A stretch of DNA of 21,752 nt from positions 1-21,752 of the forward strand of contig DASSTJ010000067.1 of the NCBI GenBank assembly GCA_035707965.1, in the 5' to 3' direction. The translations under genes were made by a program, and so were the position numbers. The DNA comes from DASSTJ01 sp035707965. Its GTDB lineage: Bacteria > Actinomycetota > Actinomycetes > Actinomycetales > Angustibacteraceae. The notes under the pieces are model-generated. The model did not search any database, had not been told where the DNA came from, and saw only the letters and a list, made by a program, of their open reading frames with translations. Within the stretch, counting starts at the first letter, position 1. Every line of letters begins with the position of its first letter. This document shows positions 20,749 to 21,752 of the stretch, one piece after another.

Positions 20749-21752
20749 ATGACCGAACGGCTGGGCCGGCGAGCGAGGTGGCTGGCGTCCCCGAGGCTGC
20801 CCGTGCTCGACGTGGGGATCGCCGCGCTGCTGCTGGTGCTGGCGGTCGGGACGACGCTCGGCGGTGGCCTCGACGAGGGTCCGCTGTGGCTCACGCTGCC
20901 GGTCGCGGTGGCGATGACGGGCGCGCTGGCCTGGCGCACCCGGGCGCCGCTGGCGACGCTCGCCGTGGTGCTCCTCGCCGGGCAGGTCCAGGCGCTCGTC
21001 GGCGAGCAGCCCGGCTCGTTGTGGTCGCTGGCGGTGTACCTGCTGGCGACGTACTCGGTGGCGGCGGGGAGCACCGAGACGTGGGCCACGGTGGGCGGCG
21101 TCGCGATGGTCGGGGTGCAGTGGTGGCAGGAGTGGCAGGAGGACGGCAGCGACTACCTCTTCGTCGTCCTCGTCTTCGGAGGCGTGTGGCTGCTCGGCCG
21201 CCTCGTGCAGCAGTGGCAGGGGCGCGCCAGGCGCGCCGAGCTCAACCAGGAAGAACGTGCGCGGCTCGCCGTCGCGGAGGAGCGGGCCAGGATCGCGCGG
21301 GAGCTGCACGACATCGTCGCCCACGGCGTCAGCGTGATCGCCGTCCAGGCCGACGCGGCGGAGGCGGTCCTGCCCCACGACCCGGACCGCGCACGTGAGC
21401 CGATCGACGTCATCCGCAGCAGCTCGAGGGAGGTCCTCGACGAGATGCGCCGACTGCTCCAGCTGCTGCGCATGGCGGACCCGGAGGGGGACCCCACGAC
21501 GGGCCATCCGGCGCCTCAGCCCGGCCTCGACCAGCTCCACGACCTGGTGGCCGGGGTCGCGTCAGCCGGCCTGCCGGTCACGCTGCACGATCACCGACCT
21601 GGAACGGAGCGGGCATCCGTGCCGCCCAGCGTGGCGCTGTCGGCGTATCGGATCGTGCAGGAGGCCTTGACGAACGTGCTCAAGCACTCTGGACGGGTGG
21701 CCACGACGGTGGTGCTGCGGCAGAACGACCAGGCCCTGGAGGTCGAGGTGGT
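20749..21752 (+). CDS. Sensor histidine kinase, NarL-type (HisKA_3), 3' end outside window
   Basis: The 334 visible residues start MTERLGRRARWL and include about five or six hydrophobic segments between residues 18 and 151. A coiled linker (QQWQGRARRAELNQEERARL) follows. The HisKA_3 dimerisation helix has the phospho-accepting H187 in ARIARELHDIVAHGVSVIAV. The ATPase domain begins with RIVQEALTNVLKHSG (N-box E305 and N309), and the window cuts it there. Such kinases work with a LuxR-type response regulator, usually the next gene. Seven bases separate a -10-like TAGGGT (20736-20741) from the ATG and there is no ribosome site, so the start may be leaderless. A GTG at 20740 is an alternative start. 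Confidence 0.9.
   Translation, partial: MTERLGRRARWLASPRLPVLDVGIAALLLVLAVGTTLGGGLDEGPLWLTLPVAVAMTGALAWRTRAPLATLAVVLLAGQVQALVGEQPGSLWSLAVYLLATYSVAAGSTETWATVGGVAMVGVQWWQEWQEDGSDYLFVVLVFGGVWLLGRLVQQWQGRARRAELNQEERARLAVAEERARIARELHDIVAHGVSVIAVQADAAEAVLPHDPDRAREPIDVIRSSSREVLDEMRRLLQLLRMADPEGDPTTGHPAPQPGLDQLHDLVAGVASAGLPVTLHDHRPGTERASVPPSVALSAYRIVQEALTNVLKHSGRVATTVVLRQNDQALEVEV

Overview
The window is high-GC DNA with short intergenic gaps, start/stop overlaps of the ATGA and GTGA type, frequent GTG starts and several probable leaderless starts. Together with a Hsp60 ending in GGMGGMDF, a lone WXG100 protein and a Nur-like nickel operator, this points to an actinobacterium. I cannot name the genus. 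All functional calls are by recognition of motifs and family resemblance; no search was run.

Layout. Positions 1-137 hold the 3' end of groEL, closed by a UUCG-loop terminator. The next 850 bases carry no convincing protein gene but are rich in structure: a duplicated 52-bp palindromic element (235-286, 328-379), then a promoter-like pair of hexamers and a roughly 350-nt stretch with several UNCG/GNRA-capped hairpins ending in a perfect 14-bp terminator stem. This is a candidate undescribed structured RNA. Next come a WXG100 (Esx-like) gene on the minus strand, a divergent AIM24-family gene, and a minus-strand group: an HD-domain hydrolase, a decayed hicA toxin remnant, an intact hicB antitoxin, and a DUF4031-Nudix protein whose Nudix box has lost its catalytic residues.

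From 4698 to 17533 all genes are on the plus strand and form a molybdenum-hydroxylase region in two halves. The first is a membrane dipeptidase (M19) coupled to coxD-like MoxR ATPase, coxE-like VWA protein and coxF/xdhC-like maturation genes. The second is coxS-coxL-coxM-coxG, encoding the 2Fe-2S, molybdopterin, FAD and membrane-anchored SRPBCC proteins. The large subunit has AYRGAGR rather than AYXCSFR, and the gene order is S-L-M, so this is a form II enzyme whose substrate is not established. Between the halves sit a proline-type aminopeptidase (M24B) and an orphan oligopeptide-binding lipoprotein, so peptide handling genes are interleaved with the Mo enzyme.

A perfect 15-bp inverted repeat separates coxG from a convergent NiCoT nickel/cobalt transporter. 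The transporter's promoter overlaps a sequence that fits the Streptomyces Nur box, and a divergent aldo/keto reductase shares that intergenic region. The window ends with a small multi-pass membrane protein of unknown function and the first 334 codons of a NarL-type sensor histidine kinase.
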